Below are positions 34,331-45,100 of a stretch of DNA of 64,000 bases, piece by piece. Position 1 is the first letter of the stretch; every line of letters starts with the position of its first letter. Under the pieces are notes generated by a model that worked only from the letters and a program-made list of their open reading frames with translations, was not told where the DNA came from and did not search any database. Source of the stretch: Forficula auricularia (taxonomy: Eukaryota; Arthropoda; Insecta; Dermaptera; Forficulidae); contig JALMQS010000073.1 of assembly GCA_024734495.1 (NCBI GenBank), forward strand, positions 1,754,674 to 1,818,673. The letters are read 5' to 3'. The position numbers and the translations under genes are program-made.

Positions 34331-34413
34331 AATACAAATATTTTATATTTCGTGATTTACAATTATGTTTATTTTTAGCTTGGATAATTTGGGGAGCATG
34401 TCCCCCTCCTGGG

Positions 34414-34650
34414 CATTACCGTAACTAGGGCGGCACCAGCGGTACCCAGGCACAGGGCGCAGACCCTGGAGGGGTACAGAAATGACCAGACCAAGACCAA
34501 TTTTGTTTTGTATTTTACAAATATTTTCGAATAAACGTTTTTTTTACCTAACTTATTCAAAATTCTACCAAGTACCTATACTTTTTATTATCAAGGGCCC
34601 AGTTATAGAAGCTCGCACCGGGCGTATATAAAAATCTAGTTACGGCACTG
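34414..34650 (+). mobile_element. hAT MITE, 237 bp
   Basis: The ends are CATTACCGTAACTAGGG and (inverted) CAGTGCCGTAACTAG. No clear 8-bp duplication remains. Interior CACAGGGCGCAGACCCTGG is GC-rich. Confidence 0.6.
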
Positions 34651-35785
34651 ACTGCACTTTATTATTTTTCTAGACTCTAACAGAAAAGGAGGGGTTCAAG
34701 AATAAGAGAGAGGAGCCAGATATATGATAAAGTCATGTGAATGGCCACATCAGCTTATTTTGAATTTATTTTTGGTCGCTGCCCAATATAATTTTTTCAT
34801 TGGCATTGTCGTTTTGTTTTTCGATCCCAAAATTTAGTTACGTGACTCAAAATGGGGTGGTCGCGACCAGTGGCTTAGTTAGAGAGTTTTTTTGGGGGGG
34901 GGGGCAGTCGCCCAGCTGATTAGCACCACAAGTTTTCAATTTCGGTAATCCGATTAGAGATCAACTTTTTAGTAGAATTGACAAATTTTGGAAGTAACGA
35001 AAAAATTTAATGAGAAATACATAAGTGATGCCTGGTAATATGGAGTTTCGATTTTTCTAGGGGGAACAATAAGTTTTGTAGGGAGTATGTATTTAACTTT
35101 CCACTTAAATTTCACCATTACTGCATAACACTACGAGATAAACAAATTCAAATAATGACCTTTATTAAAATACATTACATTTCCATCAGAAAAGTTAATA
35201 TGAGAAAAATGTTTAAAATCAATTTACGAGTTATTAAATGTATAAATATTTTTCAATTTAAAAATTCAAGCCCAATGAATTGGCCAGGTAATTTTTTGAA
35301 TAAAAAAATATGGAATTTGGTTGATGACACGGATTTCAATAAAAATTTTCACATTCAATCTAAGGATCACCCTTTATCTAAAACCGCTTTTATTTTAGTA
35401 AAATAATGTTTACTTTTCTCAGAAAAAAATATTTAATTTTGAATGTTTAATCCTCTCTAGATATTTAAAGCTAATTATAAATAATAAACTTTCTATTAGT
35501 AAATTAAATTATCAACATGTTTCTTCATTAGAATTTTTTTATATGTAGAATATCTGGCCGTTAGAGCAATATATATCCAAATTTACACATAAATTTCACC
35601 TTTACTGCCTAACCCTTTGAGGTACACAAATTTAAGTGATTCCTGAAGTAGTAGTGTGTATAATGTTAATCTTTGTCAATTTATCTTTACCCAAAAATCG
35701 AGAGTGCGTGGGCATTCTTTTGAAGACAGAAATAATTTTGTAAGGGTGGTGAATTTTTTACGTTTTTGTGAACTCTTCTCGTAGT
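34651..35785. other. AT-rich stretch, no gene recognised
   Basis: CCAGTGGCTTAGTTAGAGAG followed by a G run at about 34867 could be a hAT terminus. A K/N/F-rich 83-codon frame (35155-35406) looks compositional. Confidence 0.4.
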
Positions 35786-36582
35786 TAATAGCTTTTAAGG
35801 AGATAGATGTTGGTTCTAGGTGAAACATTTTAATATATATTAATATAATAATAAAGAATTCGATATATTTCGGGGGTGAGCCCATCTTCAGGAGTCAGGA
35901 AAACTGATTATTAATTGGAAAAATAATTTTACAAATAACAATTTTTAGAAATATATTTGGTGAGGGGAAGGTGTATTAAGAATTAATATTTTCAAGAAAG
36001 GGCTTAAATTGGATCTCTTAGAATCCACCGAAATTAAACTGGCCCTAACAAAAAAATTAAAATATTTTAAATAACCAATTAGAAGTGTATAAAAATACAA
36101 TTATTGATTATATATTATAATAAATTAACTAAACATTCCTTCTATTGTTCGCACATTGATTATTGATATTAGGGTAACTGTACCCTTTCAGGTACTTTTC
36201 CATTCCTTCTTATAATAGCAGGTATAGTTTCCCATCAGCTGATTAAAAACTCAATTGTTCCATTTGTTGAAAATATTAATTCTTAGTACACTTTATCCTC
36301 TTCCCCTCACCACATATATTTCTAAAAATTGTTATTTGTAAAATTATTTTTCCAATTTATAATCAGTTTTCTCTGACTCCTGAAGATGGGCTCACCCCCG
36401 AGTTATATCGAATTCAAAACTCAATTTTGTTTTATTTCTTTTTTAATTTATTTTACAATCAGTTTTCTCTGACTCCTGAAGATGGGCTCACCCCCGAAAT
36501 ATATAGAATTAAAAACTCAATTTTGTTTTATTTCTTTTTTTGTGAAACCTACCTCGAATCTTGCTCAAGTTTTATTATTATA
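35786..36582 (+). mobile_element. Palindromic Penelope-like or related retroelement beside RUNX splice site
   Basis: The insertion is bounded by a 12-bp direct repeat TCTTCTCGTAGT (35774-35785 and 36583-36594), a target-site duplication. The left side has the family start (GATGTTGGTTCTAGGTGAAA) and the right side the family end (TGTGAAACCTACC). The two halves are inverted copies: the CCTCACC/GGTGAGG flanks and the CTGAAGATGGG motif recur in opposite orientation. The right half contains the motif twice in tandem (36380 and 36476). No coding sequence is seen. The insertion ends 40 bases before the RUNX exon. Confidence 0.7.
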
Positions 36583-36634
36583 TCTTCTCGTAGTGTTTGT
36601 CAGAGATAGTATGTTTGGTACTGATTGCCTGCAG

Positions 36635-36905
36635 ACATGAGCCAGTTCGGGCTGTCAGCGTCGAATCCACATTGGAGCTACGGTGCGACAAGTCCTTACA
36701 GCCCGTACCTTGGGCCAGCTACAGGTGCAGGTACGGGGGGCGGGAGTGGTGGCAGCGGCGGCGGGTTCAACACCCCCGCAGCCCTTGGGCTTTGCCGCCG
36801 TCGCTGCTTCTGGACCCCCGGGGACAGGAACCAACAGCGCCGGTCCCCTCGACATCACAACTGTCCAGCATCCTGCAGCTACCAATGACGCCTTCGCCTC
36901 TTCTC
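36635..36905 (+). CDS. RUNX-family transcription factor, internal exon (penultimate), with apparent +1 frameshift
   Basis: This exon is assigned by its splicing in frame to the downstream exon that ends in the RUNX-specific V-W-R-P-Y motif. It begins after a TGCCTGCAG acceptor (AG at 36633-36634) and ends before a GTAAGT donor at 36906. The first two bases complete a split codon, then ATG-AGC-CAG reads MSQFGLSASNPHW and a Ser/Tyr/Pro/Gly-rich stretch. The last base, C at 36905, joins TT at 38462, so both flanking introns are phase 1 and the exon should be a multiple of three. It is 271 bases. The opening frame runs into unrelated Cys/Arg residues after about 36790, while the next frame (LGFAAVAASGPPGTG onward) reads to the donor. 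One extra base therefore lies between about 36735 and 36790, for example in the G6 run at 36735-36740, the C5 run at 36773-36777 or GGG at 36787-36789. The product is a nuclear DNA-binding regulator; this part is the low-complexity C-terminal region. Which paralogue (runt, lozenge, RunxA or RunxB) cannot be decided. Confidence 0.8.
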
Positions 36906-37073
36906 GTAAGTTCGTCGACTGAATATATTTATATTTTCTCGTTCTAGTATAATTTGTTGAAAAAATAATTATAATAAATAATACAACTCCTTAAATATTA
37001 ATATATCATATAAAAGTCTCCGCGGTTTTTTGGTACATTTTTAAACAAACAATTTCTTTATTGAAAATCAATT

Positions 37074-37382
37074 TTAATCAAGTACATATTGACCATTATT
37101 ATCTATGACCTTTTGCCATTTTTTGGGTAGCTTCATAATTCCATCGGTGTAGAACTTCTGTGGTTTATCGTCGAAAAACTTGGCCAAGTGATTTTCAGCG
37201 GCGCTTCGGTCGGCCAATTTTTTACCATCAAGAGAGTTTTGCAGAGACCGAAACAAATGGTAGTCAGACGGTGCAAGGTCCGGGCTATACGGTGGATGCA
37301 TTAAAACTTTCCATCCCAGTTCCGTCAATTTATTCCGAGTCATCAAAGATGTGTGTGGCCGCGTATTGTCATGATGGAACAA
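37074..37382 (-). pseudogene. Mariner transposase, C-terminal catalytic part
   Basis: A 102-codon open frame begins FHHDNTRPHTS and contains YSPDLAPSDYHLF. The Asp of HHDN (residue 5) and the Asp of APSD (residue 40) are separated by 34 residues, the D34D spacing of mariner. The first catalytic Asp of the triad, normally about 90 residues upstream, is lost with the internal deletion. The ATG used by this frame is incidental; the real upstream coding sequence is the piece at 37400-37765, in a different frame across the deletion joint near 37383-37400. Confidence 0.92.
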
Positions 37383-37399
37383 TAATTAATTAGCGTTAA

Positions 37400-37765
37400 T
37401 TAATGTGGCACCCAAACATCGAGCTTCTTTTTGTAGCCTGCTCTTTTCAAATGATTCCAAACTGTCATGTGGCTGATGTTTAGTGCCTCCGCTATTTCCT
37501 GACAGCTTGCGTGCCGGTCTTGCTCCACCAGTTGCAAAATTTCATCGACTTCTTTGACTGGCGGCCGACCAGAGCGAGGTGCATCTTTGACATCGAAATT
37601 TTCGGAACGGAATCGAGCAAACCACTCCTGGGTCCTTCGTTCACTCACAGCATTCTCACCGTACACTTCACAAATTTTTCGGCATGTTTTTGCAGCGTTT
37701 CTACCTTTTTTATAGTAAAAAAGCATCACATAGCGTATTTCTTCAGATATTTCACTCATTTTCAA
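37400..37765 (-). pseudogene. Mariner transposase, N-terminal DNA-binding part
   Basis: A 121-codon open frame starts MKMSEISEEIRYVMLFYYKK. It carries the paired helix-turn-helix DNA-binding region (about residues 5-50 and 75-112), a basic RSGRPP linker near residue 66, and the conserved WVPH just before its stop. In intact transposases WVPH leads into the catalytic domain; here the frame ends within two codons because of the internal deletion. The full-length family protein is about 345 residues. The frame itself is intact, suggesting a fairly young copy. It cannot catalyse transposition. Confidence 0.92.
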
Positions 37766-38461
37766 ATCAATATAACTTTTTACACGAGCAACGAATTAGA
37801 AAACTATCTTCACAAAAAATCTAACCTCAAATGTCACCTTTTCAGCACATGTTTGTTTGAGACAATCGGGTGAGTGTTGCCCGATATATAGGCATCAAAC
37901 ACACTCTAGTGGGAAAAACCGCGGAGACTTTTCATATGATCCATTACAATAGGAAATTTTAAAATGTTTTAACTTTTCTTCTTTCTCTTCCCCATTTTCA
38001 TAATTATAATTGAACAATCTACTGGAAATCCTATTCGATTTATTATCTAGCTTTGAAAATGAATCATAAATCATTTCAAAGACCCCCTGGAGAAGGCAAT
38101 GTAGAGAACCGCGAAACTAACGAAGAACATTTAGCTCCAACCTTTTCTGCAATCTCATTTAATTTATTTCAATTAATTTATCAATTTCCGCCAAGTTTTA
38201 AGTACATCTTGTTTGCATTTCTCCTTTAACATGTTTGAAATATTTAATTTAATTTGTAACTCTTGCCCTTTATAACTGGTTGATGTTTTGTTATAATGTA
38301 AAAACATTCACAATTTAATTGTTGAAAATGAGACCAGATTTATTTAGTGAATGATGATATTATATGTTTCAAGTTTAATATTAAATTTTTTAACCCAAAT
38401 TAAGTATACTAAATAGATTTGTTATAAAGTTAAATAATTCAGATAATAATTTCTTTGACAG

Positions 38462-39090
38462 TTGTCTCCGACACTACTGGTGTGGGTAGCGACTTAGATC
38501 AGCATCTCGGACTGGTCGCCTTCCGCCATCCCACAACAGCCCCTGTCCAAGCAGCTCAACATGACCGTTCATCAAGTTCCTCAACGAGTACGACTGGACT
38601 TCTTGTGCCAAGATACCCTGCTGTAGCATCGGCTGCTGTTGCAGCTGACTTCAGCCTAGGTGGTGCCCAAGGGGGCCCTCGGTCATTGTCCGATTCATCA
38701 GCTGGTGAGTCTCCAGTGGGATCGGAGGAACTTCTTTCGGGAACATCCAATTCTGGAAACAATCATTCCCTTGGGCTGGGACTCAGTCATGGTGGTTCAG
38801 GAGCACCTGGCTCCGTTGCTCCTTCCAGTGCATATTCTTCGTGTGCAGCTTCCAATTTGTACCTAGGGGCTCCGGTCCTACCCGCATCGCTCCTATACTC
38901 GCAGCTGTATTCAACGCAGCCACATCCGACCCAGGGTCCCCGGTTGTCTGCGCTTTCAGCATTATCAGGATCTGATGACGAGCAGCAGAGCCAGGTGGTG
39001 CCTCATCAGCCCACACCACTGCAGCAAGAACGTCACCCTACAGGGCCACATGAGGCTGCGGCCCACGTCCACGTATGGAGACCTTATTGA
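38462..39090 (+). CDS. RUNX-family transcription factor, terminal coding exon ending in VWRPY
   Basis: This is the last coding exon of the Runt-family gene. The acceptor is TTCTTTGACAG ending at 38461, and translation continues in phase from the preceding exon (C|TT, then GTC TCC GAC). The frame is open for about 209 codons and stops at TGA 39088-39090. The protein is rich in Ser, Ala, Gly, Pro and Leu, as RUNX transactivation/repression tails are. It has a patch around 38826-38920 with several Tyr and Leu (NLYLGAPVLPASLLYSQLYS) and ends HVHVWRPY. In RUNX proteins VWRPY is known to recruit Groucho/TLE co-repressors. GC content is far above the surrounding DNA, as expected for a constrained exon. 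The Runt DNA-binding domain is not in this exon or in any recognisable upstream open frame. The 3' UTR follows directly. A possible AATAAA polyadenylation signal occurs near 39532, but the true 3' end cannot be placed. Confidence 0.93.
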
Positions 39091-40690
39091 GGCGACTCCA
39101 CGGCAATATTACACTGGTCACGATTGTGATTAAAGACAATCGAAGAATTCGAGTGTTGCCAAACTTAGGGTTTAAAAATCTTGTGATAGCAGCATCCTAG
39201 TGATCTTCAGTGACTTACAATAATGGGGTGTTCAATCTTTTAAACCTTATTCTTATATTAAGATTTTATTGAACAATTTTGTTAAGAGAAAAATTAAAAT
39301 TTTATTAATTTTTATTTGTAGAAAGTTGAATAATATATTCGCATTTCAAGGTTTATATAAATAGTTTTTGATAATATTTTTTGTTGAAAGTTTTGGAAAA
39401 GCCTAAATGTTGTTGATACAACATCTTTCTTCTGTTCTATTAGAATTGCAAAAAGCTGCAGTAGCCTTTAATTGTGATTAAATCATAGGTAATATCAATC
39501 AAACATATATTTTTGGGAGAATTACTCATAAAATAAATAGGTATTTAAAAGAAAATATCGTGTCTTGGTAGAGTGATTTCATGCAACAATTTAATCGAAT
39601 CAACTGACAATAATATTTAAATAATTTATCTGTCATTTTCTTTGCTTATTTCTCTCTCTTTTAATATTTTTTTTATAGTATAATATTTACCTTTGATAAT
39701 TAGTCTAATTATTTTTAAAAGTCATTTAAAATTTTTAAAAATGTGGACTTTATCAATATTTTTAAAAGTATATACGTTAAATTAGACATTTCTTCCAAAT
39801 TTGGCCAAGTCAGTAATGTTGGTAGCGAAGGAAGTGTTATTAAATGAAGAATGGATCAGTGGAAATCGCATTCTTGGTATGAATGATTGATTGATGGTGA
39901 TAAATTAAAGGTTACCTGGGTAGATCGCAAATTTAAATTTAATGGATAAATTAGAGATGGAAAGGACAAACATGGTTGGATCAAGAATAGGAGAAGAATA
40001 CTGAATTAAATATTTTGTGTAGGTTATTAGGAATAATTTTATAGGTAAGGATTTGGAAGCTGGTTGTTAATATTAGGTGGAGGTTCATATAAAAACCAGG
40101 TGGATAAATTGTTATGAATTCGCTTTACTCCATAAATTATCAGCACAGTCCCTAATCGTATTATTATTCTAGCTTATCGGATATTCTTGTTTTAAAATTA
40201 CTCTAGGAACAAACCCGGCTTTAGGTAATTAATTAGCTGCTTACTACTAAAATGTGAACATGATTTTTATTTGTTAATACTATATTAAATCGAGCCCCGG
40301 CTGATCCTTTTGTCTATAATAAAAATAATCTTTTCTTCGTTCCCTAAATTTAAACTATATTAAATGTTTACTGAGAATTCATTTTAAATGAGTGTCCTTA
40401 GCCACCTTTAAGTAAAAACTACTATTTGACATCTTTTCTTTGTAAATTTGAAAATTATTTTGGGAACGCTACTCACATAATGCACATTTCTTCTCATATT
40501 TTCTAACCTATTTACAAAAAAAAAGCTGATGATAAAATCAATATCAGAATGTTGTGGATTCTTCTATTTTCTTCAAAGTTCTCAAATGCAAAATAAAATA
40601 ATTAATTATGAGGAAACAAAATCGCCGATTTTCATCATATCTTGATGATGATGATCATTGAATATTTTAAATATAAAGTTTTTGTGCCCA
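39091..40690 (+). other. RUNX 3' UTR and downstream AT-rich DNA
   Basis: There is no open frame or recognised repeat here. The proximal part must be 3' UTR of the RUNX gene. AATAAA occurs at 39532-39537 and ATTAAA near 39291, but nothing distinguishes the used cleavage site. Confidence 0.5.
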
Positions 40691-40699
40691 GAGTAGCAG

Positions 40700-40800
40700 A
40701 ATTTTATATATTGAAGGAGACAATAAAGAGTGTGCCTTCGCTGGAATTCTAGCAGAAGACACACTCTTTTATTGTCTCCTTCAATTGAAAATTTTGTTGT
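40700..40800. repeat. Palindromic element, second family, short copy
   Basis: GAAGGAGACAATAAAGAGTG and its inverse ACTCTTTTATTGTCTCCTTC surround a short spacer. The outer flank GTAGCAGAATTTTATATATT matches 50210-50230 inverted. Confidence 0.75.
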
Positions 40801-41293
40801 TGCAATAACAATATTTTAATAGATTAATTTTCATTTATTCTTCTTATCATGTTCAATAGAACAATAAAGCAATTCATATTTATATAAATAGAATTTAGAT
40901 ATAAGTAAAAAAAAAAAATTATAATATTTTTGATAAGGACAAATATATATGGAAAGCTGAAGTTCACGATTATAGTTCGCCTGAGTGTGGTACTATCAAG
41001 CACTAATAACAAAAATATTTTAACTAGAAAAAATATACACCTATAATTATATTATACATCAAATATAAATATGTGTGTATGTTAATTTGCATCAAGCAGA
41101 GGATAACCTCTTTGATTCTCTTTATGATTCAACAACTCAGCTAGTTTCGGCAAAACAAAATCTTTTCAATTAAAAAAACTAAATAAAATTTAGTCTCTTG
41201 ATAAAGAAATTTTATTTGTTTATTTGAATTTTACAATTTCTTTTCTTAGGGTTTGGGGATCGTTTACGGATCATAATATATAGGTATATCAAT
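40801..41293. other. AT-rich stretch with a second-family end
   Basis: 41070-41180 (GCATCAAGCAGAGGATAACC...GGCAAAACAAAATCTTTTCA) matches the right half of 13845-14370. Nothing else seen. Confidence 0.5.
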
Positions 41294-41859
41294 CAGTGGC
41301 GAGCGGGGACTTTTCAACTAAAGGATGCTGTCCAAAAAAGAACCCTTAATTTTTTTAAATTTTATTTCGTTCGTTCCTTTTTGTAAAATTCATCGCATCA
41401 TATAATTTTTCGTTATTTTTCAAATTTAACATTAGATTTTTTTCAATTGATATTAAAGACAGAGGAAGTTTATATTCACTTTTGGCTACTTCTGGTGATT
41501 GTTTTAATTATTTTCATAGTTGAAATGAACATTCACCCGACGAGCTCTTGAAGGCAAATTAATTGTCAAATACTTCTGCTAAAACATCTTTTAATTTGTA
41601 TTTCACAATTCATTTTTTTATACTATTTAATAGATAGGAATCAAGTACATGTCTCACTTTTCAACTTGATAAAATCAAACTTTTTTCCATAAGATAACTA
41701 AAGTGATCCAAAGCTCTTTTTCATATTCTTTAAAGCTGAAGTTAAAAGTTCCATAAATTTTAAATTAAAGCAAAGCGAAATAAAACTATACGAGATTAAA
41801 GTAATGTGTTTTGAAATTTTAGCGCTACATCCGCAGCATCCATAGACCGCGCGCCATTG
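41294..41859 (+). mobile_element. hAT MITE, relative of 4936-5747
   Basis: It starts CAGTGGCGAGCGGGGACTTT and ends CCGCGCGCCATTG, with CCGCAGCATCCATAG near the right end as in the other copies. The duplication is degraded. Confidence 0.75.
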
Positions 41860-42519
41860 ATATATATATACATTTTTTATTTTTTTCAATTCTACTTTTG
41901 CTCTCTTTTCCTCTTATTAAATTATCAATACATAAATTATTATTTCTATATATTACCATTTTACTTAGATTATGTTTGGCTGTAATGAAGCTTGAAAACT
42001 TCTAAAGAGTAAATCAAGATGTCAAAATAAATAAAAGGATGAAGATTATATAGAAGAATTTAGAATCAAAACTAGTTGAACTTAATTATGAATAAATTTA
42101 GAGCAAGAGAGGCATAGTACTTTTCTGAGGTGTTCTTTCAGTTAAAACTCAGTGACTTGTTAAAGCCCCACACTGAATTCTAAGCCTGTTTCTCCAATTT
42201 GGAACAGCCCTTGGTTTTTTCCCATTATAATTTCCTGTAACTCCTACTCTGTCTATGCTTTCGTAGATCACTCTTGTTTTCTTTGATTTTCCTCAGTTAT
42301 TTTCAGATGGTGTTTATTAAAATCCCAAAGAATGGTCCGTGCTAGTGAGGAAAGTTGACCCATTCTATTATTTAATTCCCTCTATATCCGTTTCTCCATG
42401 TACCTGAACAAAATTACCATTATTATGATTAAAAGCAAGCGAGTTTTTCAATTTTTAAAAAAGATAGTGTTATTTAAAAAATCTAACGTACCTATATTTT
42501 CGTCAAAATATCATGAAGA
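41860..42519. other. AT-rich stretch, no gene recognised
   Basis: Nothing supported. Confidence 0.4.
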
Positions 42520-42645
42520 ATTTAAAGGCCAAGAATTAAAGATCTTATTAGATATGTTTTATTTCATGTCACAAGGGATCGCCCCCTCTCCCCTCATGAG
42601 TCGAACCCAAATATCAAACTTGCAATGGGGCAGTTGACTTTCCTT
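42520..42645 (-). repeat. tRNA-derived SINE, first family, copy E
   Basis: The reverse complement has ATTTGGGTTCGACTCATGAG, then a short body with TTGTGACATGAAATAAAAC. Degenerate. Confidence 0.55.
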
Positions 42646-44055
42646 TCAGACATTAATTAAAGCATATCTTAATAAGATATTTGATTCTCAGCCTTTAAAT
42701 TCTTAGTAAAATTCACCATGTTTTTCCATTCTAAGCTCCTTTAGTCTGGTTAGGGAATCCTAGGCATTCTTCATGTTGATGCCATTTCACCTCTGTGTTT
42801 TGTTAGTGAGGCATGCCTATCTGAAAGGATCATGATGATCTTTTACATCTCCATTAGATAAAAAACAGAGGATATATTTTACTATATTCACTACTGGCTG
42901 AAGCATTAAATAATAGATTGATGATAATTTAGTTGCCCTAATAGTAATTTAACCTAAAAGAATCTTTAAAATCATTAACAATTGTTTGCACAGTAATTTC
43001 ATATATTGAACTTCGTAGACTACTTAAGCTACCTCACTCGGTTGATTCGATTAAATTTCAATTTGAATAGTTTATAATCCTTTCAAATTTTGTTAATTTT
43101 AAATTTGAATCCATAAAAATACCATTTTATTATACTCCTATTACTTATAATTATAAATGATTTATATCTAACCAACTTGGCCTTTAATAACTCACAATGA
43201 TTGAAAAGATTTTTCATGCGTTTTGAACTCATGTAATAGATATTTATGTATATGTACTCTAAATAAAACAAAATAAATGATTTCTTGATAAATGAGCCGT
43301 TTATTTTGAAAATGCCGTAAGTCCATTGTTTGTTATTTCGAAATATTTGTATTTATATTTTTATAAATACATATATTTAGGTATATATATTTCGATACTT
43401 TTATTATGACGAATTCATGAGGATATTGTACTCTATTGACTGAGATATTATAAATATGAAAAGAAGACATCTATGTCTAACTGAAACTGACATTAACTCA
43501 TTTTTTTCAAAATTGGCCTTAGGCCACTTTCAAAATAAACTGCTCATATATTTAATCTCAAGTTTAATTTTATATTCAATCTTTAAAAAATCAAAACAAA
43601 GTAACTAAAGTTTTCAAAAAACACGATATTTTCAATTAATAATCTTGTGGAGATATTTAGTAAGCTGCTACCAGAATGTTGGTGAGATAAAAAAAGAACA
43701 ACCAAAAAGTAATGTTGTTCTAAGACAAGAAGGGCGTATGATTGATTAGACTGGGGTTGGATCTCAATTGAATGGTGTTCCTCATCATCAACCTTGCTTG
43801 CTTCTTGACGAAGGTGCTCCACCAGAACAACCACAACTCCATTCATAAAGAAAAAAGTATTTTTCGTCTTTAAAAATAAGGGGCCATCCATAAATTACGT
43901 CACAAGAATTTCAAGATTTTTAGACCCTCCATCCCCCCTTTGTAACATTCTGTCACATTTTCATTGAGCCTCCTTATATTGTGACGTCACACTATCACTT
44001 TTATTCCCTGAAATATAATAATTGTAGATTTTTTTTTAAGTAAATTGAACTTTAT
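42646..44055. other. AT-rich stretch, no gene recognised
   Basis: A minus frame of 102 codons (43583-43891) with VVVVLVEHLRQEASKVDDEE is not recognised and has no supporting context. Confidence 0.35.
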
Positions 44056-44576
44056 TTAAAGTAGTTCTTTCACAAATGAAAAAATTCAAGAAGTCTTCGA
44101 AACTTGGAATATAAGTCATTAAAAGCATAATAAACACACTGTTAAAATTTGAAGACGATTTACTACACCAAACATGAAATAATTGCAATTAAAAATGAAA
44201 TTTTTTACATATGGTAGATTGGGAAAGGGTGGGAAAATGATCATTATTTTTTTTTGTCATTGAAAGACTTTCACTCATCTTGATGAAAAACTAATATTTG
44301 TTAGAATAATATATTCGGAGTAACTTAAAAAAAATTGAAATTATTTACCTCGTAGTTTTGATAAAAAAAAAAAAAACATATTTGGGCGATTATTTTTAGT
44401 GGAGGGGATATAAGATCAATGGCTTGGAAACGATCCATTCATAAAGAGGATATAGTAGTGTGAGAAGTACAGTCACGTTAAAAAACATAACCTAAAATTT
44501 TAGCACCGTTCATATGTATAGAGTGGTTATGAGGCTAAAACTTTTTGTGTGGATTGTCGCGAAAGAACTACCTTAA
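44056..44576 (-). mobile_element. TTAA-target MITE, short class, copy 3
   Basis: TTAA at both ends (44056-44059 and 44573-44576). Right terminus GTCGCGAAAGAACTACCTTAA. Inverted relative of 103-637 and 2991-3512. Confidence 0.85.
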
Positions 44577-44879
44577 AGGGATTTAATATATTTTAAGTTT
44601 AACATTATTTTTATTCATATCATTTTACACATTATTCACTATTACTTTATAATCTGAAATCTAAAAAAGATATTTGAATTTTTTTTTTAATTTTTTAATT
44701 TGACTTTTGTGACATCACAATTTTGAAGATCCCCGGTCCCCCCTTTTTTTTAATGATATTGATGTGAGAAGGAGATACACCAGAAGATGCATCCCCTAAA
44801 GGCCTGTATGGGATGGCCCCTCCATCGTGAAAAGAACAGAGTAGAAGGAAAGAAGCCGGGATCACGAGCCAAATCTCAG
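44577..44879. other. AT-rich stretch, no gene recognised
   Basis: Nothing supported. Confidence 0.4.
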
Positions 44880-45100
44880 AAAGTTAGATACAATCCAATA
44901 TCCAATTTACTAAGTTTTTAGGGGCTTCGAGCAGTGGTAAATTCTCCGTTCGATAAATTAGGTTTAAATTTATCTCCCACTTAATTTTTTTCCAGACCCT
45001 ATACTTACAGAAAAACTGACTGGGTATAGCCGGGAATCGAACCCGAGACCTCCGGGCTGCCAGCCAGACATACTGACCATTACACCAGGGAGGCCAACAA
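44880..45100 (-). repeat. tRNA-derived SINE, third family
   Basis: On the minus strand GGCCTCCCTGGTGTAATGGT (A-box region) and GGGTTCGATTCCCGGC (B box) are well preserved, spaced as in a tRNA. The 3' side lacks a GGAGGCC acceptor partner and continues into a body, so it is a SINE and not a tRNA gene. Confidence 0.75.

Larger units (their letters stand above)
37011..37934 (-). mobile_element. Internally deleted mariner (Tc1/mariner, DD34D) in RUNX intron
   Basis: The ends are inverted repeats sharing AAAAGTCTCCGCGGTTTTT, flanked by TA on each side (37009-37010 and 37935-37936), as mariner insertions are. Two open pieces of transposase lie on the minus strand. The element is about 0.92 kb against about 1.3 kb for an intact mariner. 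The piece between the second helix-turn-helix and the second catalytic Asp is missing, so the copy can only have been mobilised in trans. It sits antisense to the RUNX gene. Confidence 0.93.
36906..38461 (+). other. RUNX intron (phase 1) carrying a mariner insertion
   Basis: The intron starts GTAAGT and ends TTTGACAG, with consistent phase on both sides. About 60 percent of its 1556 bases is the deleted mariner at 37011-37934. The remainder (36906-37010 and 37937-38461) is AT-rich with no further recognised element. Confidence 0.85.

Noticed and set aside
36655..36885. 76-codon minus frame and the other overlapping frames in the RUNX exon
   Set aside because: They are shadows of a GC-rich exon with splice sites and VWRPY on the + strand.
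38556..39019. Minus-strand frames of 68 and 78 codons
   Set aside because: Shadows of the RUNX terminal exon.
45014..45100. Possible true tRNA gene
   Set aside because: A and B boxes are good, but the 3' side does not pair with GGCCTCC and continues into a SINE body.
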